NCBI GenBank assembly: GCA_947593975.1
Contig: CANQDW010000013.1
Location: 1-38,926, forward strand
DNA length: 38,926 bases
Source of the DNA: an uncultured Lachnospiraceae bacterium
GTDB lineage: Bacteria; Bacillota; Clostridia; Lachnospirales; Lachnospiraceae
Reading direction: 5' to 3'
The notes under the pieces are model-generated. The model was not told the origin of the DNA. It saw only the letters and a program-made list of their open reading frames with translations, and ran no database searches. The position numbers were made by a program, and so were the translations under genes. Shown here piece by piece: positions 26,336 through 35,349 of this stretch. Within the stretch, counting starts at the first letter, position 1; each line of letters begins with the position of its first letter.

Positions 26336-29300
26336 ACTTATCCTCCCATTCTCTCCATATATCCTCATCCGAAACTTTCGCAATCTTTCTGTATGAATTG
26401 TCTTTCATCCTTATATCAAATCCGCATACCGGGGCAAACTCGCAGTAATCGCACGATGTAACTGCGTCCAGCTTATACGGTTTAAGTTCGGTATCCCCGT
26501 CAAGTATGCGTCTTCCGTATTCCATGATCTTATCTTTAACCGCCTTATACATGTAGTCAAAATACCTCTTCGGGACCGTATTTTTCATGTTCTTGTCCTT
26601 TGTTATATCCGGCACCGGCTCATCCCCGTTCATAAGCCCGTTCATTGTAAATTCCTTCTGCATAAGTTCGTCTATATTTTTGCCCGCCTTCACATCCTTA
26701 AGCATTGGATCGTCTATAGGCATATAAAACATGCCCGCCGGGACAACTTCTTTTCCCGACATGTTTCCGCCCGCCAATTCATCCGCCGCCATAAGATACG
26801 CCGGAAGCTGCAGGCTCAGTCCCTGATATACTTTATTTAATTCAAATTTATGGCTGCCCGATTTGTAGTCTACGATCCTTATGTATATGCGGTCTTCCTC
26901 TTCGCACACGTCTATACGGTCAATTATGCCCGTAAGGTGCATCATATCGCCGCCTCCAAGATCATAATTAAGCGACGCAAGATCCGAAACATTATCGAAT
27001 GATATCTCGAAAGCCTTCTGCTCAAAATCCCCCTGCTTCATCTGATACGCTATAGCCTTTACGGTCCTTTTTGATATCCTCTTAAACCTCTCCGCCATAT
27101 ACGCATTCCGCGCCGTCCCGGAAAATATGCCGTTATTATATTTTCCGCACACGGTGTCGCCGATTTCCTCGCACCACTCATCTATGAGCGCATCGTCGGT
27201 ATCCTTCCAGCTCATGTTATTTTGCACAAGCCGTTCCGAAAAACATTTCAGTATATCATGCAAAACCGTTCCGATATCCGGAAGCTTTATCTCATATTCC
27301 CGGCGCTCCCTAAGCCTAAGCCCGTACTTCAAAAAATGCGCGAAAGCGCACGCCCCGTATTTCTCAAGCCTGCTTATGCCCGCGATGATCTCGTGATCGT
27401 ACAAAAGGCTGCATACCTCTTTTGAAATAAAGCTTGACTCCCCCGTAAAAAACGCCGTTTCAAACAGCCTTTCGTTTTTATCCCCGGCCATAAGCCTCTT
27501 ATGCAGGCTGATCCATTCGGGATCGTCCGCCGCACGCAGCGTCTGCGACCTGACGCACTCCCTAAGTCCGCCAAGCCACCAGTCCATTCCCTCATCATTT
27601 GCAAGTTTTCCTTCTATACCCCACTTATTAAAACCTTTCTTTACTTCTATCCCGCATATGATATCATTAACCTGCTTTATAAATGACGACGGCTTCATAT
27701 CCTTGCCGCCGCACGATTTGCAGCTGTAGGACAGATACAGCTTATCCGAAGGCTTAGTCGCGTTAAGGTACAGATAGAACCTTTCGTTAAATACCTGCTC
27801 TTTCGCCACGGGCGCAAGCTCCGCCCCGTGCTCCGCAAGATATTCCCGCTCCGTATCCGATATAAAACCGCCCGACTTTACCGCGCGCGGCACCAGGCCG
27901 TCGTTTACCCCTGCAAAGAACAATACTTTGATATCCTTAAGCCTCGTCCTTTCTATATCGCCCACGATCACCGCATCGAGCCCCATCGGGACAACCCCTA
28001 CGGACGCCTCGTTTATACCGGTCTTTAAAAGTTCGGCGTAACTTTTTACATTCATCTTTTCATCGCCCATAAGCTGCGTCATCTGGTCGATAAGCCCTAT
28101 AAATATACGGTATATCTGGTCATACTCCTTTTCCTCGGTCTTCATTTTGCTCTCCCCGTACTTTGCGGCTATGTCAGAGAGGGCTTCGCTCATGTTATTT
28201 TCCGCGATAAAGGAATACAGGACCTTTGAATACTCAAGCACGGTCTTTGCCCCCGCCATATCTTCATAAAAAGGCAGAAGCGCAGCCATTACTCGCTCTC
28301 TGTATGCATTGATGCGCTCCATGTCAAAATTCTCTTTTCCCGTATACAGCCATTCCTTATTCCATATATTTTTTCCGCGTATCCCCGCAAACCGCGCGTA
28401 ATTTTCCAGTATATCCGTATCGTACGCGTCAAATCCCATATAATCCTTAACGATGCCGTTTCTTAGAAATTTTACGACGGTATTATGCGCAAACCCTCTT
28501 TCGCACAGCGCAAGCAGCGAAAGGATCATATCCGCAAAACTGTTATGGAGGATACTCCTGTTATAATCGATAAAATACGGTATCCCGGCTCTCTTAAACT
28601 CCGTTCCGAGAAGCCTTCCGTATAACGTTATATCGCCTGTAACGACTGCTATATCCCTGTAGCGCAGCCCTTCGTCCCGCACAAGCTTTTTTATCTGCCA
28701 AAGAATATAGCCCGCCTCCTCGTACGGAAGTCCCGCCTCATATATGCTTACCGCGCCGTTTCTTTCAAACGTTTCATCTTTTTTATATCCTTTCCTGAAA
28801 AGATATTTTTCAAGGCGTCGCATCTCCGGATTATCCGCAAACCTCCACGGGATATTGCCGTTATCCTTTCCGGTCCACACCGGCTCTTCTATATGCACTC
28901 CGCATTTTCCCGCGATATCCGCGCACTTTCTTATAAATTCCGTACTCATATAGAACAGATCGTGCTTCTCGCACGGCGCAAACGGGTCCGTATCCTTTCC
29001 TATCGTGACCGCTATATACACGTCTTTGCATACGGCAAATAATTTTTCAAGGAGCAGATACTGTACCGGCGTAAAGCCCGTAAAGCCCGAAAGAACTATA
29101 ACGCTTCCCGAAAGAAGCTTAGACTCGGGCGCATGATCGGCAAGGAGCTTAAGCATCTCCTCCGCCGATATATATCTGCTCTCCATATACTCGGCATAAT
29201 ACCCGTATAAAAGTCCCAAATCATAAAGTTTGGCGCAAAGATGCTTCATCCCCGCCGCATTTTCCCTAAACTCCTCTACTGCGCCAACGTCTATCCCGTA

Positions 29301-29693
29301 CTGGATAAACTCCGTAATGACCGACTTGATCTCCTCGACAAAACCCGGCTTTGAGATATTGTTCCCGAAAGTTTTCCACTCATCCGCATGTTCCCTAAGA
29401 AGCCTTCTTATGACCATCGCCTTGCCCTCGTCGGCAAGCACGGGCTTATTAAACTCGGGCGTCTCACCAAGCACCCTGTAAGCCAAGCGCATGAAACTGA
29501 GTATATCGATATTCATAACGCCCTTATTATCGCTTAGCATTACGATCTCCCTCTGCGTCTGCATGGTGAACTGCTCCGGGACAATAACGAGATACTTGCC
29601 CGAAGCTTCTTCTTTAGAACGTTTGATTATCGTATTGTACAGATACCGGTCTTTTCCGGACCCCGAACATCCGAATATCCAATGTAAAGACAT
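26298..29693 (-). CDS. addB: ATP-dependent nuclease subunit B (AddB)
   Basis: AddB is the partner that reads Chi and carries a second nuclease and an iron-sulfur cluster. The 1131-residue protein starts with the expected nucleotide loop, but it reads GCSGSGKD (8-15): the usual Ser/Thr after the lysine is Asp. The early VIVPEQFTMQTQREI stretch and later HDILKCFSE are family features. Near the C-terminus are the nuclease core DRIDV and VDYKSG. A cluster-type cysteine pattern is present: one Cys in EKYGACAF and the group CDYCEFAPVC at the end. AAAGGAG lies five bases before the ATG. It is the first gene of an apparent addB-addA-ylmH-birA-xylanase series and is divergent from the small anchored protein. 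Confidence 0.96.
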   Translation of the reverse strand: MSLHWIFGCSGSGKDRYLYNTIIKRSKEEASGKYLVIVPEQFTMQTQREIVMLSDNKGVMNIDILSFMRLAYRVLGETPEFNKPVLADEGKAMVIRRLLREHADEWKTFGNNISKPGFVEEIKSVITEFIQYGIDVGAVEEFRENAAGMKHLCAKLYDLGLLYGYYAEYMESRYISAEEMLKLLADHAPESKLLSGSVIVLSGFTGFTPVQYLLLEKLFAVCKDVYIAVTIGKDTDPFAPCEKHDLFYMSTEFIRKCADIAGKCGVHIEEPVWTGKDNGNIPWRFADNPEMRRLEKYLFRKGYKKDETFERNGAVSIYEAGLPYEEAGYILWQIKKLVRDEGLRYRDIAVVTGDITLYGRLLGTEFKRAGIPYFIDYNRSILHNSFADMILSLLALCERGFAHNTVVKFLRNGIVKDYMGFDAYDTDILENYARFAGIRGKNIWNKEWLYTGKENFDMERINAYRERVMAALLPFYEDMAGAKTVLEYSKVLYSFIAENNMSEALSDIAAKYGESKMKTEEKEYDQIYRIFIGLIDQMTQLMGDEKMNVKSYAELLKTGINEASVGVVPMGLDAVIVGDIERTRLKDIKVLFFAGVNDGLVPRAVKSGGFISDTEREYLAEHGAELAPVAKEQVFNERFYLYLNATKPSDKLYLSYSCKSCGGKDMKPSSFIKQVNDIICGIEVKKGFNKWGIEGKLANDEGMDWWLGGLRECVRSQTLRAADDPEWISLHKRLMAGDKNERLFETAFFTGESSFISKEVCSLLYDHEIIAGISRLEKYGACAFAHFLKYGLRLRERREYEIKLPDIGTVLHDILKCFSERLVQNNMSWKDTDDALIDEWCEEIGDTVCGKYNNGIFSGTARNAYMAERFKRISKRTVKAIAYQMKQGDFEQKAFEISFDNVSDLASLNYDLGGGDMMHLTGIIDRIDVCEEEDRIYIRIVDYKSGSHKFELNKVYQGLSLQLPAYLMAADELAGGNMSGKEVVPAGMFYMPIDDPMLKDVKAGKNIDELMQKEFTMNGLMNGDEPVPDITKDKNMKNTVPKRYFDYMYKAVKDKIMEYGRRILDGDTELKPYKLDAVTSCDYCEFAPVCGFDIRMKDNSYRKIAKVSDEDIWREWEDKYGRVHETAEKGD

Positions 29694-29777
29694 AATTACT
29701 CCTTTTTATAGTCATATTTTAACGGCGCAAACAATATAATAATAAATATATGCACTATCTATTGGAGGCAGAAAGGC

Positions 29778-30209
29778 ATGTCAAAAACAAGAATTGTCGT
29801 AATTCAAATGAAAGAAATAATATATACAGCATTATTTGCGGGGCTCGCCGTACTTCTTATAGTACTTTTGGTGTTCATCTTCAAACCTGAAAATACCGAT
29901 GATGCAAATAAAAGCGAGGCAAAATACAATGCCGGTACATATACTTCGCAGCTTGCCCTCAATAATACTGCCCTTAATCTCGAAGTAACCGTTGATCCCG
30001 ACAGGATAACTTCAATAAGGCTCGTCAATATCTCCGACGCCGTAACTACAATGTTCCCTCTCTTAGAACCCGCGCTTAACGAACTCGAAACGCAGATCCT
30101 CGAAAAACAGAGCACCAAGGACCTTAAGATATCCGACAACAGCCGTTATACACAGACGCTCCTTATCGACGCCATCGATAAAGTCATAAGCCGGGCTTCT
30201 GTAAATTAA
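29778..30209 (+). CDS. Small membrane-anchored protein with degenerate FMN-binding-like domain
   Basis: This 143-residue protein has one TM helix (about 13-35) and an extracytoplasmic domain. The domain pattern, NAGTYTSQL (51-59), LEVTVDPDRITSIRLV (68-83), then EKQSTKDL and a final helix IDAIDKVIS, follows the order of small FMN-binding domains: G-x-Y, a valine-rich strand with I-x-x-V, a QS segment and a terminal helix. The usual SGAT-x-T flavinylation motif is replaced by SDNSRYTQT (119-127), so covalent FMN binding is doubtful. The start has GGAGG nine bases upstream. The gene converges on nadE and shares 26 bp with its end. It is the only such small protein here, and its role is unknown. 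Confidence 0.65.
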   Translation: MSKTRIVVIQMKEIIYTALFAGLAVLLIVLLVFIFKPENTDDANKSEAKYNAGTYTSQLALNNTALNLEVTVDPDRITSIRLVNISDAVTTMFPLLEPALNELETQILEKQSTKDLKISDNSRYTQTLLIDAIDKVISRASVN

Positions 30210-32127
30210 CCGACTCAAGGTCTTTGATCCATAAAGAAACCGACGCATCGCTCGGCATCCTCAGATCGCCCCTCGGCGACAGCGCAACCGAACCGACCTT
30301 CGGCCCGTCGGGCAGGCAGGAGCGTTTGAACTGCTGCGCAAAAAACCGTTTATAAAATACATTAAGCCACTTATATATCGTTTCGTCATCATAAGCATCC
30401 GCGAATGCAAGTTTTGCGAGACGATATATTTTTGACGGCATAAAACCAAATCTCATTACATAATACAGGAAAAAGTCATGAAGCTCATACGGCCCCACTA
30501 TATCTTCGGTCTTCTGGGATATCTCGCCATGGGAAGCCGGAAGGAGTTCCGGGCTTACCGGCGTATCAAGTATATCCGTAAGAACTTCCTTTAACTCATT
30601 ATCATCCGATGTTTCCGCATAATACAGCACCAGATAGCGCACGAGCGTTTTCGGCACCGAACTGTTCACCCCGTACATGGACATATGGTCCCCGTTGTAA
30701 GTAGCCCAGCCGAGCGCAAGTTCCGACATGTCCCCGGTCCCTACTACAAGCGCATTGTTCATATTGGCAATATCCATAAGTATCTGCGTGCGCTCCCTTG
30801 CCTGGCTGTTCTCGTACGTAACGTCGTGGGCGGCTTCATCCTGCCCTATATCCGCAAAATGGACCCTTACCGACTCTTTGATGTCAATCTCCCTAAACTC
30901 GGCGCCGATGCGCTTTATAAGCGACACGGCATTATTGTACGTCCTGTCCGTCGTGCCAAAACACGGCATCGTAACGGCGCATATATTCTCTCTCGGAATA
31001 CCCGCATAATCAAACGCCTTTGCCGTAACCAAAAGCGCAAGCGTGGAATCAAGCCCGCCCGATATTCCCACAACCGCGTTTCGGCAGCCGGTATGGACAA
31101 GCCTCTTTTTAAGTCCCATCGCCTGTATATTAAGTATCTCGTTACACCTTTTATCCCTGTCGCTCTTTACTCCCGGCACAAAAGGCGCCGGATCGATATA
31201 TCTCGTTATCTTCGTATCTTCTTCGTTAAATTTAAACTTTACCGTCCTGTAGCCCGCCTGTTCCGGCAAAACCACATCAAAACTCCTTATCCTTCTTCTT
31301 TCGCTTATCAGTCTTCCTATATCTATCTCGCTTATTATGCAGCCGTTTTTGAACCTTTCGCTCTCCGCGATGCACACGCCGTTTTCCGCGATCATATTAT
31401 GCCCCGCAAATACAAGGTCGGTAGAAGACTCCCCTTCTCCCGCGTCGGCGTATATATATCCGGCAATAAGCCTTGCCGACTGGTTTTTTATAAGTTCCTT
31501 CCTATACGTGTCCTTGCCCGTCGTCTCATCGCTCGCCGAGATATTTGCGATAATAAGCGCCCCGGCAAGCGCCTGGCTTCCGGACGGCGGCATCGGCGCC
31601 CATACATCCTCGCATATCTCAACGCCTACTATCAGATCCTTTACGTTCTCGCACTGAAACAATAATCCCGTTCCAAAAGGCACGGCATAGTCAAACCCTT
31701 TTATATCGATCTCGCTTACAGCCCTTTTCCCTTTCTCGAAATGGCGCTGTTCATAAAACTCCGAATAATTCGGAATATGAGTTTTAGGCACAATGCCAAG
31801 CAGCCTTCCGTTCTGAAATACGGCGGCGGCGTTATACAGCCTTGCGCTTACGGGGACTGCGGCTCCGACTATACAAAGGATATCGCTTCCCTCCGACGCC
31901 TTAACGAGCGCGGCAAGCTCATCAAGCGCGGACTGTATAAGCGTATCCTGCAAAAAAAGATCCCCGCATGTATAACCCGTTATGCACAACTCGGGAAATA
32001 CGGCGATCTTAACCTTCTCTTTTATGCATTTATCAATCTCTTTTTGTATGCTGCGCCTGTTATAACAGCAGTCCGCAACCTTTATGTCCGGCGTTATCGC
32101 CGCAGCTTTTATATATCCATGCCTCAT
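30184..32127 (-). CDS. nadE: Glutamine-dependent NAD+ synthetase
   Basis: The enzyme turns deamido-NAD+ into NAD+ with ATP, taking ammonia from glutamine. The 647-residue chain has an N-terminal nitrilase-type glutaminase with Glu46 (FPELCITGY), Lys115 (VPKTHIPN) and Cys172 (GVEICEDVW), and a C-terminal synthetase with the PP-loop SGGLDS (356-361) and GTGDMSELALGW. The ATG follows GAGGTG by seven bases. A predicted promoter sits just downstream of the 6S-like RNA gene. The 3' end overlaps the end of the convergent anchored-protein gene by 26 bp, so transcripts from the two strands would be complementary there. Confidence 0.97.
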   Translation of the reverse strand: MRHGYIKAAAITPDIKVADCCYNRRSIQKEIDKCIKEKVKIAVFPELCITGYTCGDLFLQDTLIQSALDELAALVKASEGSDILCIVGAAVPVSARLYNAAAVFQNGRLLGIVPKTHIPNYSEFYEQRHFEKGKRAVSEIDIKGFDYAVPFGTGLLFQCENVKDLIVGVEICEDVWAPMPPSGSQALAGALIIANISASDETTGKDTYRKELIKNQSARLIAGYIYADAGEGESSTDLVFAGHNMIAENGVCIAESERFKNGCIISEIDIGRLISERRRIRSFDVVLPEQAGYRTVKFKFNEEDTKITRYIDPAPFVPGVKSDRDKRCNEILNIQAMGLKKRLVHTGCRNAVVGISGGLDSTLALLVTAKAFDYAGIPRENICAVTMPCFGTTDRTYNNAVSLIKRIGAEFREIDIKESVRVHFADIGQDEAAHDVTYENSQARERTQILMDIANMNNALVVGTGDMSELALGWATYNGDHMSMYGVNSSVPKTLVRYLVLYYAETSDDNELKEVLTDILDTPVSPELLPASHGEISQKTEDIVGPYELHDFFLYYVMRFGFMPSKIYRLAKLAFADAYDDETIYKWLNVFYKRFFAQQFKRSCLPDGPKVGSVALSPRGDLRMPSDASVSLWIKDLESVNLQKPGL

Positions 32128-32169
32128 ATTTGTTCACCTCATATACCTATCGTCTGATATACCCTGTTT

Positions 32170-32198
32170 TTTATATATTATCATTGCTTCCTTTACAA
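32170..32198 (-). promoter_or_regulatory. Predicted nadE promoter
   Basis: On the minus strand TTGTAA (32198-32193) and TATAAA (32175-32170) are 17 bp apart. They lie immediately after the terminator of the upstream RNA gene and about 43 bp before the nadE start codon, so nadE has its own transcription start. Confidence 0.55.
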
Positions 32199-32202
32199 TG
32201 CA

Positions 32203-32472
32203 AACGAAAGCTGCCGCAGCAAATAAATATTACTGCGGCAGCCCTATATTGCAATATATGATATGTGTTACCCGAAATGCCGTTCCCCAATCTTTGACTC
32301 CTAGCTGATGCTAGGTGGGCAACCTCACTCATGCTTCTGTCATCCGTTGTATATAAATGATACCGCGAAAAGCAGCAGTGACGGTCCGGCATCCGCATGA
32401 AAATATCGGAATCCCTTTTGAAGTAATGTAGGTTCAAATAACAGGGGTCCTCGTACATCCCAGGCTGTTTAT
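32203..32472 (-). ncRNA. ssrS: Probable 6S RNA
   Basis: This minus-strand stretch has a clear sigma-A promoter before it, no open reading frame with a ribosome site, and ends at a strong GC hairpin, so it is a free-standing RNA gene of about 250 nt. The sequence reads like clostridial 6S RNA as I remember it: an early GACCCCUGUU and UUGAACCUACAUU, then GGGAUUCC, a middle GACAGAAGC and a hairpin CCUAGC-AUCA-GCUAGG before GGAGUC. 6S RNA mimics an open promoter and holds sigma-A polymerase in stationary phase. The 5' CAGCC can also pair with GGCUG near the 3' end to close the molecule. Ends are approximate. This stretch also accounts for most of the 440-bp gap between the repeat protein and nadE. 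Confidence 0.65.
32210..32242 (-). terminator. Terminator of the 6S-like RNA gene
   Basis: On the minus strand GCTGCCGCAG and CTGCGGCAGC form a perfect 10-bp stem with a 13-base loop, followed by TTTCGTTTG. The short T-run is modest, but the stem is strong and lies exactly between the RNA gene and the nadE promoter. Confidence 0.75.
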
Positions 32473-32479
32473 ATTATAT

Positions 32480-32509
32480 ATGATACAATACTCCGTTCTT
32501 TAAAGTCAA
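32480..32509 (-). promoter_or_regulatory. Promoter of the 6S-like RNA gene
   Basis: On the minus strand TTGACT (32509-32504) is followed after 18 bp by TATCAT (32485-32480). The -35 box matches five of six consensus positions. A TATAAT lies just below but has no matching -35 at normal spacing. The start would fall near 32472. Confidence 0.65.
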
Positions 32510-32567
32510 TAGCAAAATATCCTTCTGCATAAATTATTATATGCCGTACTGCTTATCTAATATACGG

Positions 32568-34913
32568 TTATTTTGCAACAATTGATTTAACTTTGCTGCA
32601 CGAACCGTATATATTGGTTCCGGATACAGTTCTATATGCCCTTACCCTGAAATAATAAACCTTGCCTTTAGAAAGACCTGTCTTTATATAACTTACGGTC
32701 TTTCCTTTTGTTATCGTCGCGATCTTGGAGAATGTGCCGTCTCCAACCTTCATGCGTATTTCATATCCTTCGGCATTATTTGTCTTGTTCCATGAAAGAC
32801 TTGCCTTCCTCGTTCCTGCTTTAACCTTTAACGGGGTAACTTTCTTAAGCCTTGTGGCGGTCTTATATTTTGTTGAATACTTACCGTATTTGTTCACATT
32901 ATTGACCTTAACAAACGCCCTTACGCGGTACCTGTATCTTGTTCCCGCGGTAAGTCCCGTATCTACATAGCTGTTCTGGGCGCTTCCGTCAAGCTGCTTA
33001 AGGTAATTATATTTGCCGGTAAGCTCGTTATATTTATATATCCTGTAACCGTCCACTCCCGGAATAGCCGTCCAAGTAAGCGTGATCTGCGTCTTCTTAT
33101 TGCCGGTCTTTACAAGGTTCGTAACCTGCGGAACGATTATATTAAACGCCTGTATCCTCGTTCCGAGATAATCGCCGGTTCCGGTAACCATTACGATACC
33201 TGTTCCTATAGTCGTATTATTCATATAAGAAAGAGTATAATCCTTATCTTTAATGAGCGTATACGTTCCATTTTTGATAACCACGTCAGGCTTAACTTCT
33301 GCGCCGGTATAAGTCTGGTCCGCAACGGCGTCCGCGGTAAGCAGCGCTATATTATAGCAGATATGAAAATCTGCGCTTATAGTAAACGAGTACTTGCCGC
33401 AGCCTTTTACCGTAACAACGGCTTTTCCTACTTCCGTGTTATTCTCATAGGATACCGTATAATCCGTATCTTTAACAAGCGTATACTCCCCATCCTTAAC
33501 TACAGGCTCCGGAGTAACTGCCGCTCCCGTATAATACTGGCTCGGTATATCCTCTATCACTATATTCTCAATCCCGTTATATACATTTACGGTAAACTTC
33601 GCAGGCTCATATCCTTCCGCGGAAGCGGTAATAACCGCTGTTCCCGTCGCAGCCGGCGTAATCTTTCCGTCTTCCGACACCTTAGCAGCCGTTACGTTAT
33701 CGCTCTCCCATTTAACCTCGGGAGTCTCGCATATGCTTACTATATTAAGCGGATATACGGCATCTTTAGTCTCTTCCGATATATATAACGAAATATCCAT
33801 ATCCTCCGGAAGAAGCTTCTTCTTCGTCACCGGTATGAGCGTAAATCCCTGCGTAAGCGAATTGCCCATATCGTAAGTATAGGTGATCTTCTCCGGAAGC
33901 GCAGCCACATCAGCTACTGCTATAGCGGCATTCTCACCTTCTGAAAGTTCTGCTCCGGCAAGGTCCTTTACCTTCGCGGTATCTATGCCAAGTCCGGTAA
34001 GATCAAGGTTCTTATCTTCGCCGACATACACTTCCCTTACATTGCCGTCCGCCTTTACGTCCGCGGTAAGAAGCGTATTAGCCTCAATATTAAGAGCCGC
34101 AAGATGGTTTCCGGATACGTCGACAGCCGCAAGTTCCGTACATGCGCTTAAGTCAAGCGAATAAAGTTCATTGTCGCTTATATCCACCTCCCTAAGCTTC
34201 GTAAGTTTGCCAAGATCCGCCGCATACAGCCTGTTGCTGCTGCACAAAAGCGTCTCAGCCGACTCCGGGAGCGCAAGGTATATAATGTCGTTATAAGAAC
34301 ACTCCACACGCTTAAGTACGGTATTTGCCGCAAGATCAAGCATTACCAGCCTGTTGTTGCTTATATCAAGCTCTTCAAGCGCAGTATTGCTCTTAAGATC
34401 AACAGATTTAAGCTCATTGGCATTAAGATTAAGTTTTTTAAGCTTAACATTCGCGGCAGTATTTATCTGCGTAAGCGAATTGCCCGACGCGTTAAGCGAT
34501 GTAAGGTTCACGTTCTTTGACACATCAAGCGCGGAAAGCTTGTTTGACGATACGTCGGCGGTATCAAGCTCCGTATTGGCGCTAAGGTCAAGTTCCGCGA
34601 TATTATTGCCGCCCGCGTTAAGTTTCTCAAGCTTTGTAAAAAGCTCTATACCTTTAAGGTCCGCTATGCCCCTCGCCCTGATATTCATATCGGTTACTGC
34701 CGATATCTCCGCGTCGGTAAGGATATTATCCTTATCTTTATCCGCATTAGCCGATATATACGCCATAAACGCGCTGTCAGGGAAATTACTTTCATTTACC
34801 GCAATTCCCGGTTTCGCAGTCTCATCCGCCGCCTGTCCCGTACATGTGACCATAAGGGCCGCAGCCGTTATGATTCCTGCCTTTGTTACTTTTTTCAAAA
34901 TGTTTTTTACCAT
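32568..34913 (-). CDS. Secreted leucine-rich repeat, Ig-like and fibronectin type III protein
   Basis: This 781-residue surface or secreted protein has a signal peptide (1-28), a short segment with a canonical EF-hand loop (Asp58, Asp60, Asp62, Glu69; DKDKDNILTDAE), and irregular leucine-rich repeats of 20-22 residues (about 93-290: L-x-x-LD-I/V-S-x-N-x-L). A BIG2-type domain (375-445) follows with WESDNVTAAKVSEDGKI. Two similar modules (455-515 and 530-595) share YTGAxV and YTL-x-KD-x-DYT. Two Fn3-like domains (596-690 and 692-778) end the chain. No LPxTG or other anchor is seen, so attachment is unclear. It may bind plant cell walls, host glycans or proteins. GGGAGG lies nine bases before the ATG. 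Confidence 0.9.
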   Translation of the reverse strand: MVKNILKKVTKAGIITAAALMVTCTGQAADETAKPGIAVNESNFPDSAFMAYISANADKDKDNILTDAEISAVTDMNIRARGIADLKGIELFTKLEKLNAGGNNIAELDLSANTELDTADVSSNKLSALDVSKNVNLTSLNASGNSLTQINTAANVKLKKLNLNANELKSVDLKSNTALEELDISNNRLVMLDLAANTVLKRVECSYNDIIYLALPESAETLLCSSNRLYAADLGKLTKLREVDISDNELYSLDLSACTELAAVDVSGNHLAALNIEANTLLTADVKADGNVREVYVGEDKNLDLTGLGIDTAKVKDLAGAELSEGENAAIAVADVAALPEKITYTYDMGNSLTQGFTLIPVTKKKLLPEDMDISLYISEETKDAVYPLNIVSICETPEVKWESDNVTAAKVSEDGKITPAATGTAVITASAEGYEPAKFTVNVYNGIENIVIEDIPSQYYTGAAVTPEPVVKDGEYTLVKDTDYTVSYENNTEVGKAVVTVKGCGKYSFTISADFHICYNIALLTADAVADQTYTGAEVKPDVVIKNGTYTLIKDKDYTLSYMNNTTIGTGIVMVTGTGDYLGTRIQAFNIIVPQVTNLVKTGNKKTQITLTWTAIPGVDGYRIYKYNELTGKYNYLKQLDGSAQNSYVDTGLTAGTRYRYRVRAFVKVNNVNKYGKYSTKYKTATRLKKVTPLKVKAGTRKASLSWNKTNNAEGYEIRMKVGDGTFSKIATITKGKTVSYIKTGLSKGKVYYFRVRAYRTVSGTNIYGSCSKVKSIVAK

Positions 34914-34952
34914 TATGTTAATCCTCCCTGCTATATTTTGATTAACGTAATG

Positions 34953-34967
34953 ATATTACCCTAATAT
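34953..34967. repeat. Short dyad upstream of the repeat-protein gene
   Basis: ATATTA-CCC-TAATAT is a perfect 6-bp dyad in the leader region about 40 bp before the start codon. It could be an operator or a weak RNA hairpin. No good promoter pair could be assigned next to it. Confidence 0.3.
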
Positions 34968-35025
34968 GTCAGCAATATGACGGATTTAATAAAATAATTG
35001 CCATATTTTAGCCAAATTTATGTAT

Positions 35026-35238
35026 CTACTGCAGTTCATCAAGGAAATCTTCAATTACATCTTTAAGGTGTATCGGATCAAGTTGTTGTGTATTCAGTGT
35101 TTTAACAAATTCGTCCATCTTGTTTTTGTTGGTTGATATGTCTGATACCAGAACGCCGTTCTCCACGCATTTTATACCGTATGCCGCATACCGGTTATTA
35201 TCAACATCCGTAAGTATTTCGCTAAACATCTTATACAC
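35026..35238 (-). CDS. Small protein, DUF6514-like
   Basis: This 70-residue protein carries the pattern YAAYGIKCVENGVLVSDIST, then NTQQLDPIHLKDVIEDFLDEL, which fits small clostridial proteins of the DUF6514 type (Y-x-YGI near the start, and N-x-x-L-x-P-x-HL-x-D-V-I-E-D-F near the end). It has no signal peptide and no membrane helix. The likely start is GTG at 35238, twelve bases after AAGGAG; an ATG three codons later is possible but farther from a ribosome site. It stands between the repeat protein and a small membrane protein, on the same strand. No biochemical function is known. Confidence 0.7.
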   Translation of the reverse strand: MYKMFSEILTDVDNNRYAAYGIKCVENGVLVSDISTNKNKMDEFVKTLNTQQLDPIHLKDVIEDFLDELQ

Positions 35239-35349
35239 CGTTACTCAATACTCCTTCCTTATTAACTTTTCTATACCACTATATATATTAGCATCATACA
35301 CCATATAATGCTATATTTTGTGCCGCGTTTCTTATGACATGTGCCGACT

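Noticed and set aside
30685-31665. A 326-codon plus-strand frame opposite nadE
   Set aside because: It is fully antisense to a well-supported enzyme, with arginine- and tyrosine-rich, unpatterned sequence and no ribosome site.
35265-35320. TAGCAT / ATGCTA inverted repeat upstream of the DUF6514-like gene
   Set aside because: Only six bp match in a very AT-rich region with a 13-base gap. This is expected by chance.
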